Below are positions 10,622 to 22,591 of a stretch of 64,000 nucleotides of DNA, one piece after another (position 1 is the stretch's first letter; each line of letters opens with the position of its first letter). The translations under genes and the position numbers were made by a program. The stretch is from Hyphodiscus hymeniophilus (taxonomy: Eukaryota; Ascomycota; Leotiomycetes; Helotiales; Hyphodiscaceae): assembly GCA_016508695.1 (NCBI GenBank), contig VNKQ01000002.1, positions 868,001 through 932,000 of the forward strand. Reading direction: 5' to 3'. The notes under the pieces are model-generated. The model did not search any database. It worked only from the letters and a program-made list of their open reading frames with translations, and was not told the origin of the DNA.

Positions 10622-12284
10622 ATGTCTGACACCGCAAATCCTTCTGGATCTCTCGCCGACCGAATCTCACAGCCGACTCCTTCCAAACTGGATGGTGCGT
10701 CAACCACCTTCTCACCTTCGGCGGCCAAGAGCGAGGCCAAAGAACATACTTCCTGGGCAGACGAGGTTGCATCTCCAATCGCAGGTGACAAGGAGAAGCA
10801 ACTGGGTGGTCAGGTTGACGGCGCGACTGAGCCTCTGGGCGGCTCACAGCTTCATGAGGCTACGTCTGATGTGATAGTCAAATTGAGCGACATCCAGGGT
10901 GATGTGAACAGTCCTCTGCACTCTGTCAAGACCTTCGAAGAGCTTGGAATGCGAGTGCTCGATTTATTTCGTTCGACAACCTTCTGCTAACTTTCTGTAG
11001 CAACCCTCAAATATTGAAAGGCCTCTATGCCCTGAATTTTCGTAAACCATCTAAGATCCAGGAGAGAGCACTTCCCCTGCTGCTTGGCAACCCGCCAACC
11101 AATATGATTGCTCAATCCCAGTCGGGGACCGGCAAGACTGCTGCATTCGTTATCACCATTCTTTCGCGTCTCGATTACACCAAGCCCCACCAGCCTCAAG
11201 CTCTCTGCCTCGCACCCAGTCGTGAATTGGCTCGTCAAATAGAGGGCGTGATTAGAAGCATCGGACAGTTCGTCGAAGGCCTGACCATCCAAGCTGCTGT
11301 GCCTGGCGCGGTGGAGCGCAACGCGAAAGTTGCTGCGATGGTTGTTGTCGGCACCCCGGGCACGGCTATGGACCTCATCAAACGTCGGCAATTCGATACC
11401 TCACAAATGAAGGTTTTGTGCTTGGATGAAGCCGATAACATGTTGGATCAACAAGGCCTTGGTGATCAATGCATGCGTGTCCGTCAGTCAGTATTCTGTT
11501 CATCTCTGTCCATTATCAAAGCTGACAGATTTTAGAATGCTCCCTACAGTGCAACAAGTTCTCCTGTTCTCTGCCACCTTTCCAGACCAGGTCAATGGTT
11601 ATGCCGACCAATTCTGTCCCAATGCCAATGAAATCAGACTGAAAAAGGATCAGCTCACTGTGAAAGGTATCACGCAGATGTTCGTGGATTGCCCTTCTGG
11701 CGAAGAAAAGTATGACATTCTCGCGAAGTTATACGGTTTAATGACGATTGGCTCTTCTATCATATTCGTCAAGGTGAGCTACTTTTCTATTGATACTAGA
11801 CTTATCTGACAATTCGCAGATGCGAAAGACTGCAGACCAGATTACAGAGCGTTTGCAGAAAGACGGTCACAAAGTAGTAGCGATTCACGGTGCATTCGAA
11901 GGGGGTGATCGCGATGCCATTCTGGAAAAATTTCGTCTTGGAGAGTACAAGGTGCTTATTACAACCAATGTACTTGCTCGAGGTATCGATGTTTCTTCGG
12001 TCTCCATGGTCATCAATTACGACATTCCCATGAAGGGACGAAACGACTCCGAGCCCGACGCAGAGACGTACCTTCACCGCATTGGTCGTACTGGCAGGTT
12101 TGGACGTGTGGGTGTCAGTATCAGCTTTGTCTTCGACCGCAAAAGTTTTCAGGCTTTAGATTACATTGGAAAGCAGTATGGTCTTGAACTGTTGAAACTC
12201 GACCAGGACGACTGGGATGAGACGGAGGTGACAATTCACAGAGTCATCAAATCGAGTCGCGCAGGAACGAATCTTAAGGCTTGA
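10622..12284 (+). CDS. DBP5: ATP-dependent RNA helicase Dbp5
   Basis: DEAD-box helicase that remodels mRNPs at the cytoplasmic face of the nuclear pore. Exons 10622..10950, 11001..11486, 11536..11773 and 11820..12284 give 505 aa, close to yeast Dbp5. The N-terminus is acidic/polar with a Trp-containing SWADEV segment. Helicase motifs are in order: AQSQSGTGKT (motif I, about residue 150), PSRELARQ (Ia), GTPG, DEAD (about residue 252), SAT, and HRIGRTGRFG (VI). The text around FRKPSKIQERALPLLL and NPPTNMIAQSQSGTGKT is diagnostic for Dbp5 rather than eIF4A. The first intron can only be spliced in frame with a GC donor (AT|GCGAGT) and the acceptor TGTAG at 10996-11000, with a CTAAC branch site at 10987-10991. 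Start ATG 10622 is the one that gives the conserved MSD start. Confidence 0.96.
10951..11000 (+). other. GC-AG intron in DBP5
   Basis: 50-nt intron with 5' GCGAGT and 3' CTGTAG. A GT donor is not available in the right phase: the nearby GTGCTC at 10955 would break the conserved NPQILKGLY frame. The branch site GCTAAC precedes the acceptor by ten bases. Confidence 0.75.
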
Positions 12285-13379
12285 ATAGTTGGTCTTTCAA
12301 TTTCTTCCCAAGTCGTCCGTTGCATTTCACAAAAAGCGGGCGTTGGCATTGTTTGAGATAGACCCAGCATTTGATGGAGGCAAAAGGTCCCTAGCTTATT
12401 AAGCATTTTGCACCCTGTAGCGCTCCGTGAAATTTATGCGCAAGACAGAACACCAGAATAAAATCAAGCCGTGAGGCAATGAAATACATAACAACAAGAA
12501 CTGGGGTATCCAGAGCGCCCGGCATTGGCGTGGCCAAGAGCTGGTTGACATCTATAACGAGGGGTCTATGCAGTCATCCACAGCAGTTGGGGATATATCT
12601 TAGCACTACTAATAAGAACGAACCTTGCCTCAATATATTTCAAGCTATCATCTGATTGGTTGTTTGACCAATCAAGTAATTTGATATCACGTGTCGTTTT
12701 GCCTCTGTGACGTTCACTTCTCGAAGCGCCCGAGCTGGTTGAGCGAAGCGCCCATCCAACCAATTTCATCTCTCACGAGCTTCCAAGAATAGCACAAAAC
12801 ACTGTTCAAGTATCATGACGGCGCCTACCTACATGAAGCTTGCGAGAAGTGTTCCTCTCAAGTAGCTTTCTCCTGGTGAAGATGACGCTGATATGCGTGG
12901 TTTTGTGGGAAAACGTCAATTGGTGCTGAAAATAGCCTTCTGTGCCATGTAGCCTCAGCGTCACGAACGAAATGGTGCCAGGATGGACGTCGAGTGTTTG
13001 TATCAGGTTCTCCCATCTTCTCCTTCTTGCTGTTTCTCATCATTCTCTCTAACTTCCATTGTCACTGTTTGTACTTTCAGCGGGTTTGGGATGGGTCTTT
13101 TCTGTTGTAGGACTGCTGTATATTTTTTGTAATCGATATGTTTGAGACGCCGGTCGCCTCTCATTACCTCATACTTTCTTCTCCAAGGTCAGTGCTACTT
13201 TCTTCCACTTTTTCTTTCGAGGTTCCATCGGAGCAGAAATGTTCAGCAACGTTAAGAGGTCGGCAACAAGGCCCCTCGGGAAATTAAACACAATATCTTT
13301 GCTTAGCAGCAACGCTGTGTATAGCGGCAGTGGTCTTGAATTATACGAATGATGCTGATCTTTACTAGTAGCTCCGAGG
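12285..13379. other. 1.1 kb intergenic region
   Basis: 3' flank of DBP5 and 5' flank of the CFEM gene. CACGTG at 12688-12693. Short open frames on the minus strand have no domain or splice support. No RNA gene seen. Confidence 0.5.
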
Positions 13380-15823
13380 ATGTCATTATGCTGGTCAAAC
13401 CTTCTCCTACTATCATTAATCACAACACACGCCATCGCAGCAAACATAAGCCTATCGGCCGAACTCACGAATTTCGTTCCCGCCTGCGGACAACAGTGCT
13501 TCGAGTCTTTCCTCTACTCCAACTTTCCTACGAGCGTCTGCACTAGCACTCCGACTTTAGCCTGTCTCTGTTCGCATAACTCTACATCTGGATATACAGT
13601 GGGAGAGGGTGCAGTGCAATGTATCATCTCAGAGGACAGTTTTGGTGGATGCCACGGAGCGGATGCAAAAGGTTGGTCACATCTAGAGATCAAACATACT
13701 TCAAGTCTAATCAAAAATACAGAAGAAGTAGCGGTTAATGCGTACACAATGTGTAATGGCCAAGTTAATGCACTGCCAAACACACATAGCACAATAACTG
13801 CAACCTTGATTGTACAGAGTTCAAAGCCAAGTGTTATCCTTATTGCGCCAAGCCTAACGACGACGACGACTTCGACTTCAGCTTCTCAAAGTTCAAGTCT
13901 GAGTGCTATAACGAGCCCTAGAACCACAGCGCCATCAACGCTTAGTATACAGACAGCGACAGGCTCTCCAACACGTACTTCAGCTACAGTTACCTCTAAT
14001 ACTGCAAAGCCAGCCTCAGAGACAGCATCTACCCCCCAACTTTGACGAAACCTCAGATAGTGGGCATTACTGTTGCATCGGTTGGTGGAGGTGCACTTGC
14101 CATTGGGACTTTGATACTGTTCGCGTGTTGGCGAAGGAGGAAAAGAGCCAGAGATAGTGACATGCTACCTTTCCAAATGGATCCTTCCTATGGTTATGGA
14201 TTCAAGGGTCCAACAGAAGTGACGAAGAAGCGAAAAGGGCCAGGAGGAACTTCCAATGGGATAGCTGCCAAAGTAGCTCCCAATGTACCGCCCAGGATAG
14301 ATACTGGAAGTCCCAACATGTTTGCCCGCAGAAGCATTAGACCAGATACCATTGGGCTCGCCATATCACCAGAACGGAACGAAGCTATCGATCGGCGACA
14401 TTCTTCAAAATTACTGCCAGACAAGCCGACGTTGACGTTAAAAGTACCTTCGGGGTATGCCGCCGGTGATGTCAAAATGTCTCAGCCCATTCCGCACCCA
14501 TCAACAATTAGCAGGCAGAGCACGGCTACACAGTTTGAGGAGGACTTTGCCGATAGCGCGGATACGGCAGTGGCTGGACAGGAGGATTGGGGGACAGCAT
14601 CCACAGCTCAGATGGTGAACAATCGGACTGGGAACTGGGGTACTATTCGTCCTGTCGAACCAGATTCGGGAGACCCACCACAGTTTATTGTTTCGGCGAG
14701 TGACTGGAGGCCCCCAAATCCGACGTCGAACATAGATGCACCAGCATTAGCCGCACCATTTGAGGTCAAGCCGCTCAAACTCGGACGGAACATTGGCTCG
14801 TTCTCTCGTCCTTTAGTTGTGGGAAATGATCCATTCCCTAGGCCTCCACCACCAGCACAGCTTGAAATACCAGCTCAGACGAACAGACCAATAACGCAAT
14901 CATCATCCATATACTCTACACATCATTCTCTTCCCCCAAGCGACGCAGGCCGAAATTCTAATGTAGCTCGAAGGAAATCACATAAGCAGAGTGGACCTTA
15001 CGATCGACAAGTCTCAACAGGCTCTCTAACATCCTTCGAGTCAGCCGATTCAGTCACTTACCCACAAGACCAAGAGCCGAAAACAGCGGGGACCGACTTG
15101 TCTCCAGTTGTCGAAAGCCCTGCTTCTGGGAGAAGTCCAGTCAGTTACCCCAAAATTCCAGGAAGACTGAGCAGAGACTATATTCGCATGGTCCCACCTC
15201 CTGCACAGCCTGATTTTGGGGCGGTATTCTCGAGCCAGAGTGGGATGAAGCCGTGGAAAATTGCAGAAATGAACGCCCAACGAGAACGTGATCGAATACA
15301 AGCGCAAGCTCAGCGCCAAAACCAATCTCGGACTCAAGGGCTAGGATTTCGGCAGTCGCATCAACACCCGCAACGTGATTACATCGCACCTTCAGCAGCC
15401 TATAATTCCGTATCATCCCAAGACAAATCTCCAGCTCCAAATCCCTACTATCCCAACCAAACATCACAATACATTTTAGCACGACCAGGACCTCTAACGC
15501 AGAATCCTTCAAATTCCCGGTCTTCCAGCCTGGTATCCCTAAATTCCAATACGTCGAGTTTACTGGCGAAAAGGAGGGGAGAGCAGAGGGCACACGCCTT
15601 GAAACTTACGAGTGAAGATGACAAGAAGAGGCAGCAAGCTAAGTGGAGGGTTCTGAAGGAGGGAGACATCGAGCGAGCGAAGAGTCCAGGTTGGAGACCG
15701 CAGTTGGCTGGTGGTGAAGGAGTACAGACTCTAGAGCGCACTGATCTCCCAAGCACGCCTGGGTGGATACCAAAGTTGACACCGACGAGGAGGGGAGACG
15801 AGCTATTTTTGAGCGTCAATTAG
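13380..15823 (+). CDS. CFEM-domain single-pass membrane protein (frame change at C6 tract)
   Basis: Architecture: signal peptide (MSLCWSNLLLLSLITTHAIA), CFEM domain with eight cysteines (from PACGQQC through TMCNGQ), a Ser/Thr-rich stalk, one transmembrane helix (GITVASVGGGALAIGTLILF) followed by the stop-transfer CWRRRKR, and a long cytoplasmic disordered tail of about 560 aa. A 51-nt in-phase intron at 13672..13722 is likely because it removes an insert and joins GADAK to EEVAVNAYTMC. The stalk and the transmembrane part lie in different frames. One extra C in the C6 tract at 14032-14037 would make the reading frame continuous (then about 797 aa). A 47-nt intron 13975..14021 is a weaker alternative. 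Between Cys3 and Cys4 the usual heme-ligand Asp position is Thr (TPTLACLC). Likely a cell-surface sensor-like or adhesion protein rather than a secreted hemophore. Confidence 0.85.
13672..13722 (+). other. Probable in-phase intron in the CFEM gene
   Basis: Starts GTTGGT and ends ATACAG with a CTAAT branch-like site at about 13706-13711. Retaining it adds 17 residues inside the CFEM domain; removing it restores normal spacing to the last cysteine. Confidence 0.7.
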
Positions 15824-16641
15824 ATTTCTAGGGTGGAGGCTACAAATCAGTGGCTAATACTTGGAGAGGAATTTAATCGAGACTGATGTGCTTCGAGGGC
15901 GGGTATATGCTGCATGAGGTGAAGTCCGTAAGGTTCAGAAAAGAAAAGGGCCTACCTAGATCTCATTTGTTGCGCATCGAAAGCGAGATACCAGAAAGGG
16001 GCATTGCTTGGCGTTCAGGGGCTACCGAATACCTCTTTCTGTTTTGGGATGCATGAAGCATTGTTGCGGCGTACACATTGAGAAACTGTATCAACGCCGA
16101 TTGTACATCATTTAGAAACACCGATGATCTCGAAATAACACTTCTTGAAACAGCATCTTCTTCTCGTCGCTCAGCTCTGACTGCGGCCTTACGTGAGCCT
16201 TGAAGAAAACCAACAGATTTATAGCAATGAGTTATGATGAGTCAGGATCGTGGCTGAGGTTTGGGATGTCCCTACATACTGTAATACCCGTGTCGATACC
16301 GATCCCGAAAGACCTTCTCCAGTACATCGTTCGATGTTCGTTAAACTGTATGGCGGGTTCCAATCCACATCCAGGTGAGCGTGAAACTTCATGACAGCTT
16401 CAACTATCGACAACCTACAGTGTCTCACTGCATCTACTCAAGATATCAATACACTATCGTTTTACTTCTTGTGATATGAATCGTGCTTAGTGGTAGTAGA
16501 TGTTCAACAGGAGACACGATAGCTGTCGCTCGAGATTGATATCATGCTTGGTGTTCTCGCGATTTCTGGAAGCTTTGTAAGAAATGATATATGCGCTTCT
16601 CGCCATTCAGTAAGTCAGATATACAGGGTGCGTTGATTTGT

Positions 16642-16684
16642 AACCTATCATTCTTTGGGAGGTAAGAAACCTATCATTCTTTGG
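16642..16684. repeat. Direct repeat, two 17-bp copies
   Basis: AACCTATCATTCTTTGG occurs at 16642-16658 and again at 16668-16684, separated by nine bases. Exact copies. Possibly a small duplication. Confidence 0.85.
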
Positions 16685-17273
16685 ATTGATTGATGCATTT
16701 AGTATATGCTGTTTATAGTGGCTCTTGTTTGCTTGGTTCACTTAGAGCTGCCTGTCATCATTCCGGCTTAGTTTGAGTCCGGCGATATTGATAAGGATAG
16801 CAGCGGATGTGGTAATGAATGTTTCTTTGGGTTTTCATTGTTGTTCCGAGTCCGGTTGAGAATGCCGAATGGAATACAGGCAAGCCTCATTCGCCTACGA
16901 TGTCTTGTGATCGATAGCAGTGCTATTCGAGTGCACATACATTTTGTCAAGTCAAGATCGCTAGACTTTTCCTTTGGACTGAGGTATTTCTATGCTCACT
17001 CGAATAATCTAGAGACTCTATTTTAAGCTCCGAGCGAAGTCTTGCCTTGGTGACAGTGTACCCCCCTTTCGAATTATTCAATCTTTTACCCAAACTACTA
17101 CTTGTAAACCAACTTTGTGTTATTTAAGCAGTGGGAAATTATTGAGAGCATCAACACGCATTTGTAGACCAGATTCTCAAATTTAACGTTACTTATGATA
17201 AGTGTCAAGCAGTAGAACTTGGACAACCCCTTGACAGACGACCTGACAAGGCTATGAAACACGAGTCATGGCC

Positions 17274-17301
17274 AAGAGAAAGAGAAAGAGAAAGAGAGAG
17301 A
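17274..17301 (+). repeat. Purine microsatellite (AAAGAG-like)
   Basis: About 28 bp of alternating AGAGAA units, pure purine on the plus strand. Confidence 0.9.
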
Positions 17302-18148
17302 TTTGGATTTTCATATTTGTCAGAGCATGGATAGCAGCACAGTACTACTTACTTTATTAGTCTTTTCCTCAATTCAAAATCAAAAGATCACTGAGTGCAG
17401 CAGTCACAGTCACGTGCGCCGCCAAGCTGGTGCTTGCCTAAGGTACTTACCTAGGCTGCAGTTTTTCGAGAACATTTGTCAAAGAGAGCCTCAATAATAC
17501 TCTCTGAATCATTCTCATCGATCCTCCTTCAGCCGCACCACGCCTTATGATGCACAAGGATGCATCCACCCACCACCATGCACCTAGTGCTGTTTGCAGG
17601 ATGCATGCAGATTCAGGCTCCTGCAGTCCGTAACGCTGCATTTCAGCCTACGTCCAGATCGATGGCCTATCTGTTCTCAATCGACGACTCTGCTCGGAAA
17701 GCATCCAATCGCCCATGTGGCTTTTCAAGCTTATGAGTCGAGAAAAGTTTCTCCGTTTCGATATGGTCTTGTCACAGCGTAACGTATCAGCGTTTGTGTT
17801 CTGCCGCGCTTTAGACCCGGAGTCTAGATGGCCCCCGAACTTCTTTGGACACTCTAAAGCGGCCCAAGTAGGGTCCTAACGGCACATCCTGCCGCCCCCA
17901 CAGGATTGATCTCTGCACATTCTACACTTTCATCTCCTGCTGCTTGGGTCTTTCGGATCGAGCTATTTACTTCCAAAACCTCGCCTGGGGGCGGGCGAAG
18001 AGTTTGCGGACTCAAGGCTTATCTATCAGATGCTCAGCACCCTCGAGCCTTACCATCTTTTCCCTAGATCAAATGACCTGATTCGGGGACAATGTGTCCT
18101 CCGAAATAGAAGCAGATGCATATGCCTAGTGTCATAGTCCCCTTTGGT

Positions 18149-18199
18149 CGGTCTGTCTTCGGTCAGGCACCTCTGACCGGTCTGTCTTCGGTCAGGCAC
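18149..18199. repeat. Direct repeat, two 22-bp copies
   Basis: A 22-bp unit beginning CGGTCTGTCTTCGGTC is present at 18149-18170 and 18178-18199, separated by seven bases. The unit itself contains two GGTC steps, and the spacer contains TGACC, so hairpins are possible. Confidence 0.85.
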
Positions 18200-19217
18200 T
18201 CTTGCCAATGGTATGTGCTTGGCTCACTGAATACCTCCCACCATGCGCATCGTAAGTAAGGACATCCACCGTCGCTTTTGGGAGGGTTGACTCTGCCAAA
18301 AGTTGGAAAATATCCATTAATTAATGGTCATTCTCCACTCCCGTTCGCTACTAACCAGAGGGTTGGGAAAGCCCAACGGCTGCCCCGTCACAGGGATGAA
18401 AGCATCCCACCGAATCATAAGATGTACTAACGGAGTATATTCGACTAGTTTGAGGGCTGAATCATGGGGAGCGAATAAGTGGGGGATGAGGATTTGAATC
18501 GTTCCCTGCCAGACGTGGATCCCAGGTCGCTCCCAAGTATCTAACGGTTGGGGCTGAAGCAATGACGATGGGGGTGACTAGCATGGCACCGCCTGTGTGG
18601 GATTTTCAGCCCTGTAAGATAAACATGTCTCAAGGTTACATGTGTGCAGGTACGAGACATATTACCGGACATCGATGGTTGTTCTGCTTGAGGCGCGGGT
18701 GACCCACGAGTCGAACTCTATCCCGGGCAAATATCAACAGAGCCTCAAGGGCGTCAAGGCAGTCACCATCTATTCTACGTTCTCCTGCCTGCTTGGTCTC
18801 CGAGCGAATCCGACACTGCTTCCGCAACTCAACATTGGCAGGGTTCTTTGCCCATTGATTTGCCACATTTTCAACACCCCAGCGAGCTTGTTATCACATT
18901 ACCTTCGTGGTTATCCTGTCAAATGCAAGAGAGAGTCTGCAGCTTCTCTTCATCCCAGACGTATCTAGCTTGTGAGCCACTTCATGGTAGAAAAGTCGTA
19001 ACACATTGGCTAGCTTTCTTCAACTCTACCATTCACGGGAGAGCAATCGTCTTGAGTCACCGCGTGACTAATTGCCTTGGGAGACGTGGTGATTATTTGT
19101 TGTTTTGAAGTACAGGGACGTCTTCTGCCTCACTCATACGGTTGTAAAAATGCCGGATGATGTTTAAGTTATGGTCCTCAAATAAAGGCGAACGCCTGTT
19201 TCCATCCGAACTTCCCA

Positions 19218-20267
19218 ATGGCGAGCACCTACGGAAGAAACACCATGATGAGAATAGCGATAGCAGGCTCTGGCGGGTTGGCACAGACTTTTGCTCATTA
19301 TATCAACGAGACTGCCCATCAGTTTGTGATTTTGTCCAGAGTAGTAAGTTTATCCAACGCCTTTGATGAAAGTGCCTTTTGACTGACCTTCAGGCTCGGC
19401 CACAACTTACAGCACTAGGCTATCAGGTTCTCGTCGTTGACTACGACGACCAGACTGATCTTCAGTTCAATCTTAGAGGTATAGATCTCGTCATATCGAC
19501 CGTTTCTGGCAATCCACAAATCAACCTTATCGATGCAGCGGCGGTCTCGAACGTCCGACGTTTCGTGCCAGCAGAATTTGAAGGCCCTCCCAGTCGTCGA
19601 CCAAATAATGATCCTTTAGATCGTGGTAGAGCCGCTTGTCTTGACCGACTTCGTCACTGGTCGCATAAACGTCGACCGATGCGCTCAACCATCTTTTCTT
19701 GTGGTGTGTTCTACGAAAGATTTGCTCGTGGCGGTCTGGCTGCAATGGGAATTGGACTATCAACTGGAGTATCGTATCAAGGCTCCTATTTGATGGACAT
19801 AGAAGCTGGCACTGCGGAAATCGTCGAGCGGACCTTGTCCGGTGAAGCAACAACAATTAGTATGGTCTCGGTCAACGATCTAGGAAGATTTCTTGTTGCG
19901 GCTATTGCCCTGGATCCTCAGACGTGGCCAGGAGAGTTCAGCATGCAAGGAGACAGGAGAACTGTAGCAGAGGTTCTACAATGGGCCGAAACTGTTAGAG
20001 GAGGTAAGAGTTCACATTTGCATTCTTAGACGCCTGATGCTGACTGATTCAGGGGCACAATTCTCAACCGACGTTATCGAGCCAGGAGACTTAGCTGCTC
20101 ACTTGCAACATGCGACGTACTATCAGGACTGGATCAAGGTCCATCGAATACAAGAGCTCATTGCTACCGAGCAGCGAAGATATGACTTGGTCAATCCGAA
20201 CCTCAACGCACTCGTCAATGTCATTCCAATAACATTTTGGGACTGGCTAAAAGCCCACTGGGCGTAG
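19218..20267 (+). CDS. NmrA-like / isoflavone-reductase-like NAD(P)-binding protein
   Basis: Atypical short-chain dehydrogenase of the NmrA/isoflavone reductase group. Exons 19218..19343, 19394..20003 and 20053..20267 give 316 aa; starting at the in-frame ATG 19245 gives 307. The N-terminal Rossmann motif is RIAIAGSGGLAQTFA. The next strand ends VDYDD after LTALGYQVLV, then GIDLVISTVSG, then RFVPAEFEGPP, a hallmark of this family. The C-terminal part includes ALDPQTWPGEFSMQGDR and VNPNLNALVNVIP. Donors GTAAGT and GTAAGA are strong. No catalytic Lys/Tyr assignment is possible. It may be an oxidoreductase or a redox sensor. The gene stands alone between large intergenic regions, so context gives no pathway. 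Confidence 0.88.
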
Positions 20268-22420
20268 TATCTGGGCTTACAGGATCGAACCAATACCGCT
20301 TGACAGTGCGAATCTGTGCTGTGCATGGCAAATGAGGTGGTTTGTGGGAGGAATTGGGAAGGGATCATTCTTTTCTTGATTGTCTAAGTACGGTTACAAA
20401 TTGTTTAACGAGCATGTTTGATACATAACATCGTATCCTGGGACTTTCTTCTCAACTTCGTGTCTCTCCTAGATGCTATGATAGCTTAAGCGAATTTCAA
20501 CATGGCTGATAGGGTGTGGCCTGCCACAATGATACAAAGCTTTTCCACCAAGTTGGCTGTTCAGGCTCACTTGAATCCCGTAGAAAGCAAAGCTTGTGTT
20601 CCAGAATGGAGTCATACATTATTCTGTGTCATCTCCTGTATTTCGTACTCGCAAACTCCCGAAGTCTACAATCGTGACTCTCCATTTGTCCCTACCAACT
20701 CTCTACACCCGCTAATTCTTCGACATGGCTCGAGCCTGGGGTGGCCCCCAAACCCAAATGCCGAGTCCTCGAATCTAGTCGGCGGCACTTGGAAACTAGG
20801 TAGGGTCTTCAGAGATCCTCTACTCAAGAAACCTCTCGAGGAAATGATCCCTCCCTGTCAAAACCTAAACCAGACCCTCACCCGGTCATGATCCCACCTA
20901 TGAGTCGAGGCAAACACAAGTAGACATGTACCGTAAATAAGCGCAATCCCAAGGCGTCGTCAAACTCAGCCCTACCTGGACTATCCACCTTCCCCAAGCG
21001 GACTATGTGCGGTATCCCAAAGTGAGGTGAAAGGACCAGCAGACATACTCAGCCATAGTCTTTGTCTACTACTGTATTCTTGCTGAAAAATTTTCTGCTG
21101 TTTACCTCGTACTCACATTTGCGCAAGGCTCTCGAAGGAGGGACAATAGTCCTTTGACATCAAGAGGGTGGGCATTCTGCAGTGCAGTCCCAATCCAGCC
21201 CCAGAGGAAATTCTGATGATGAGCAGCATACCCTTGCGATATGGGGTAAGTCAACTCATGCAGGATGCACATGCACGGAGCAAAGCTACTTCTGGGAATT
21301 CCGACGTCTTTGAAAGCCGTGATTAAACAACAATTAGGCGACCATGAGGCTAGTACAATATCATCTCATGCTTCGAGCGCTCCCTCCTTCTGACCTTTCC
21401 AAATTATCTCTTACATACCCCCGCTGTTTTCCTACTCGGTCTCATCACTGCGAGTAGCAAAGTCGCTGCTTTAACAGCCAAGGAGACTTCTTATTGGTAT
21501 GCTGTCTGATGACAATTCAATTCTGTGTTGCCTTACGACCCCTTTCGCGGTCAGCAAATTGAATCCTGGTGTAGATTGATGATTTTTCTCAAACACCGGC
21601 TGGGCCGACATATTGATCTTCTACCGGAGCATGCCGTCTTACGGCTACTGCCCGTTTCTTTATTTCCCTATTTCAGACAATTACAAACTCCGCGCCGAAT
21701 TGGGCAGTCCTACCAGGTCCCGCAGGTTTCCGGCCTCAAGAAATGATGGCAGGGGCCAGGAGGATGAGGAACTACTTTAGACGACACTGATTATTGTCAC
21801 AGACTTGGCTACGAGGAGAGTCGAGCACAGAAGCCTGGACGCGAGTGTTCAGCAAGGAGGACAAGCTAGCTCAATATCGGAAGCCTGGATCGAAGTAGAA
21901 TACGCTCGGAGAGCTGGTATCCGAAGCTGGGTTTGGCGGATTGGAGGGGTTTTTGAGTGCCTGCGAATTTTTCAAGGTTGAATTATCTCCACAATTCATT
22001 TGTTGCTGCAATTGATTGAGTTCAAGCTTTGACTTGCTACTTTGGTTTGTTGTCGAACTCTGTCAAAATCCCCCCCGCGCGAGATCCCTTGTACGGCTAC
22101 TGTAAGCTGGGTCCAACCACGATCAAGGAGACTAGGTATGAATGGTACAAAGCTGAAAGGAGTCTTATCAGCCAGTTATGCAGCAATGAAAATCCAATGA
22201 TTTCGATATGTTGAATGATTTCTGAGCCTCAGCAAACTCTCTGATCGTCACATGCAATGTTTGACTGACATGAAATCTCCCGCTCATCAACCCCATGGAG
22301 AAGTCCGCAAGACCAACGAAAGCCATCATACGATCACAGCAAACTACTGATGTGAACTTGTATGTCGTGATGCACCCCATGAATGTCTAGCCCTGAAAGT
22401 CATCTCCTTTGTGTCGACAC

Positions 22421-22500
22421 AAAGCACTCTCGACAACAAGCACTATCGACACCAAGCATTATCGACATCAAGCACTATCGACACCAAGCACTATCGACAC
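22421..22500. repeat. Tandem repeat, five copies of a 16-bp unit
   Basis: Unit CAAGCACTATCGACAC. Copies start at 22421, 22437, 22453, 22469 and 22485; copies 2, 4 and 5 are identical, copies 1 and 3 differ by a few bases. The palindrome GTGTCGACAC at 22411-22420 sits directly before the array. There are no spacers, so this is a minisatellite, not CRISPR. Confidence 0.92.
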
Positions 22501-22591
22501 AAGTAATTTTTGCTAACTAATGAGGCTCATACTACGATAGTACATGGATTTGGTTTAACACAAAATTTAGATACACTCTCAATAAGAACAC

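Larger units (their letters stand above)
15824..19217. other. 3.4 kb gene-poor region with short repeats
   Basis: No coding sequence could be supported. Contains the direct repeats at 16642-16684 and 18149-18199 and the purine tract at 17274-17301, plus a CACGTG at 17411-17416. The longest frames (for example 18642-18968) look like chance frames. No transposase, reverse transcriptase or terminal repeats recognised. Confidence 0.5.

Noticed and set aside
13975..14021. 47-nt intron explaining the CFEM frame change
   Set aside because: Kept only as an alternative: its acceptor CAGAG is preceded by three earlier AGs, and the exact match to a C6 tract makes a missing base more likely.
15141..15593. 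150-codon minus-strand frame opposite the CFEM tail
   Set aside because: Antisense shadow of a low-complexity coding region; no domain and no splice support.
18642..18968. 108-codon plus-strand frame in the gene-poor island
   Set aside because: Overlapped by an equally open frame on the other strand and without any family resemblance.
20502..20891. 129-codon plus-strand frame downstream of the NmrA-like gene
   Set aside because: No domain, no signal peptide, low-complexity codon use and no splice partners; likely chance.
22421..22500. CRISPR-like array
   Set aside because: The units are directly adjacent with no spacers, and the sequence is eukaryotic; it is a minisatellite.
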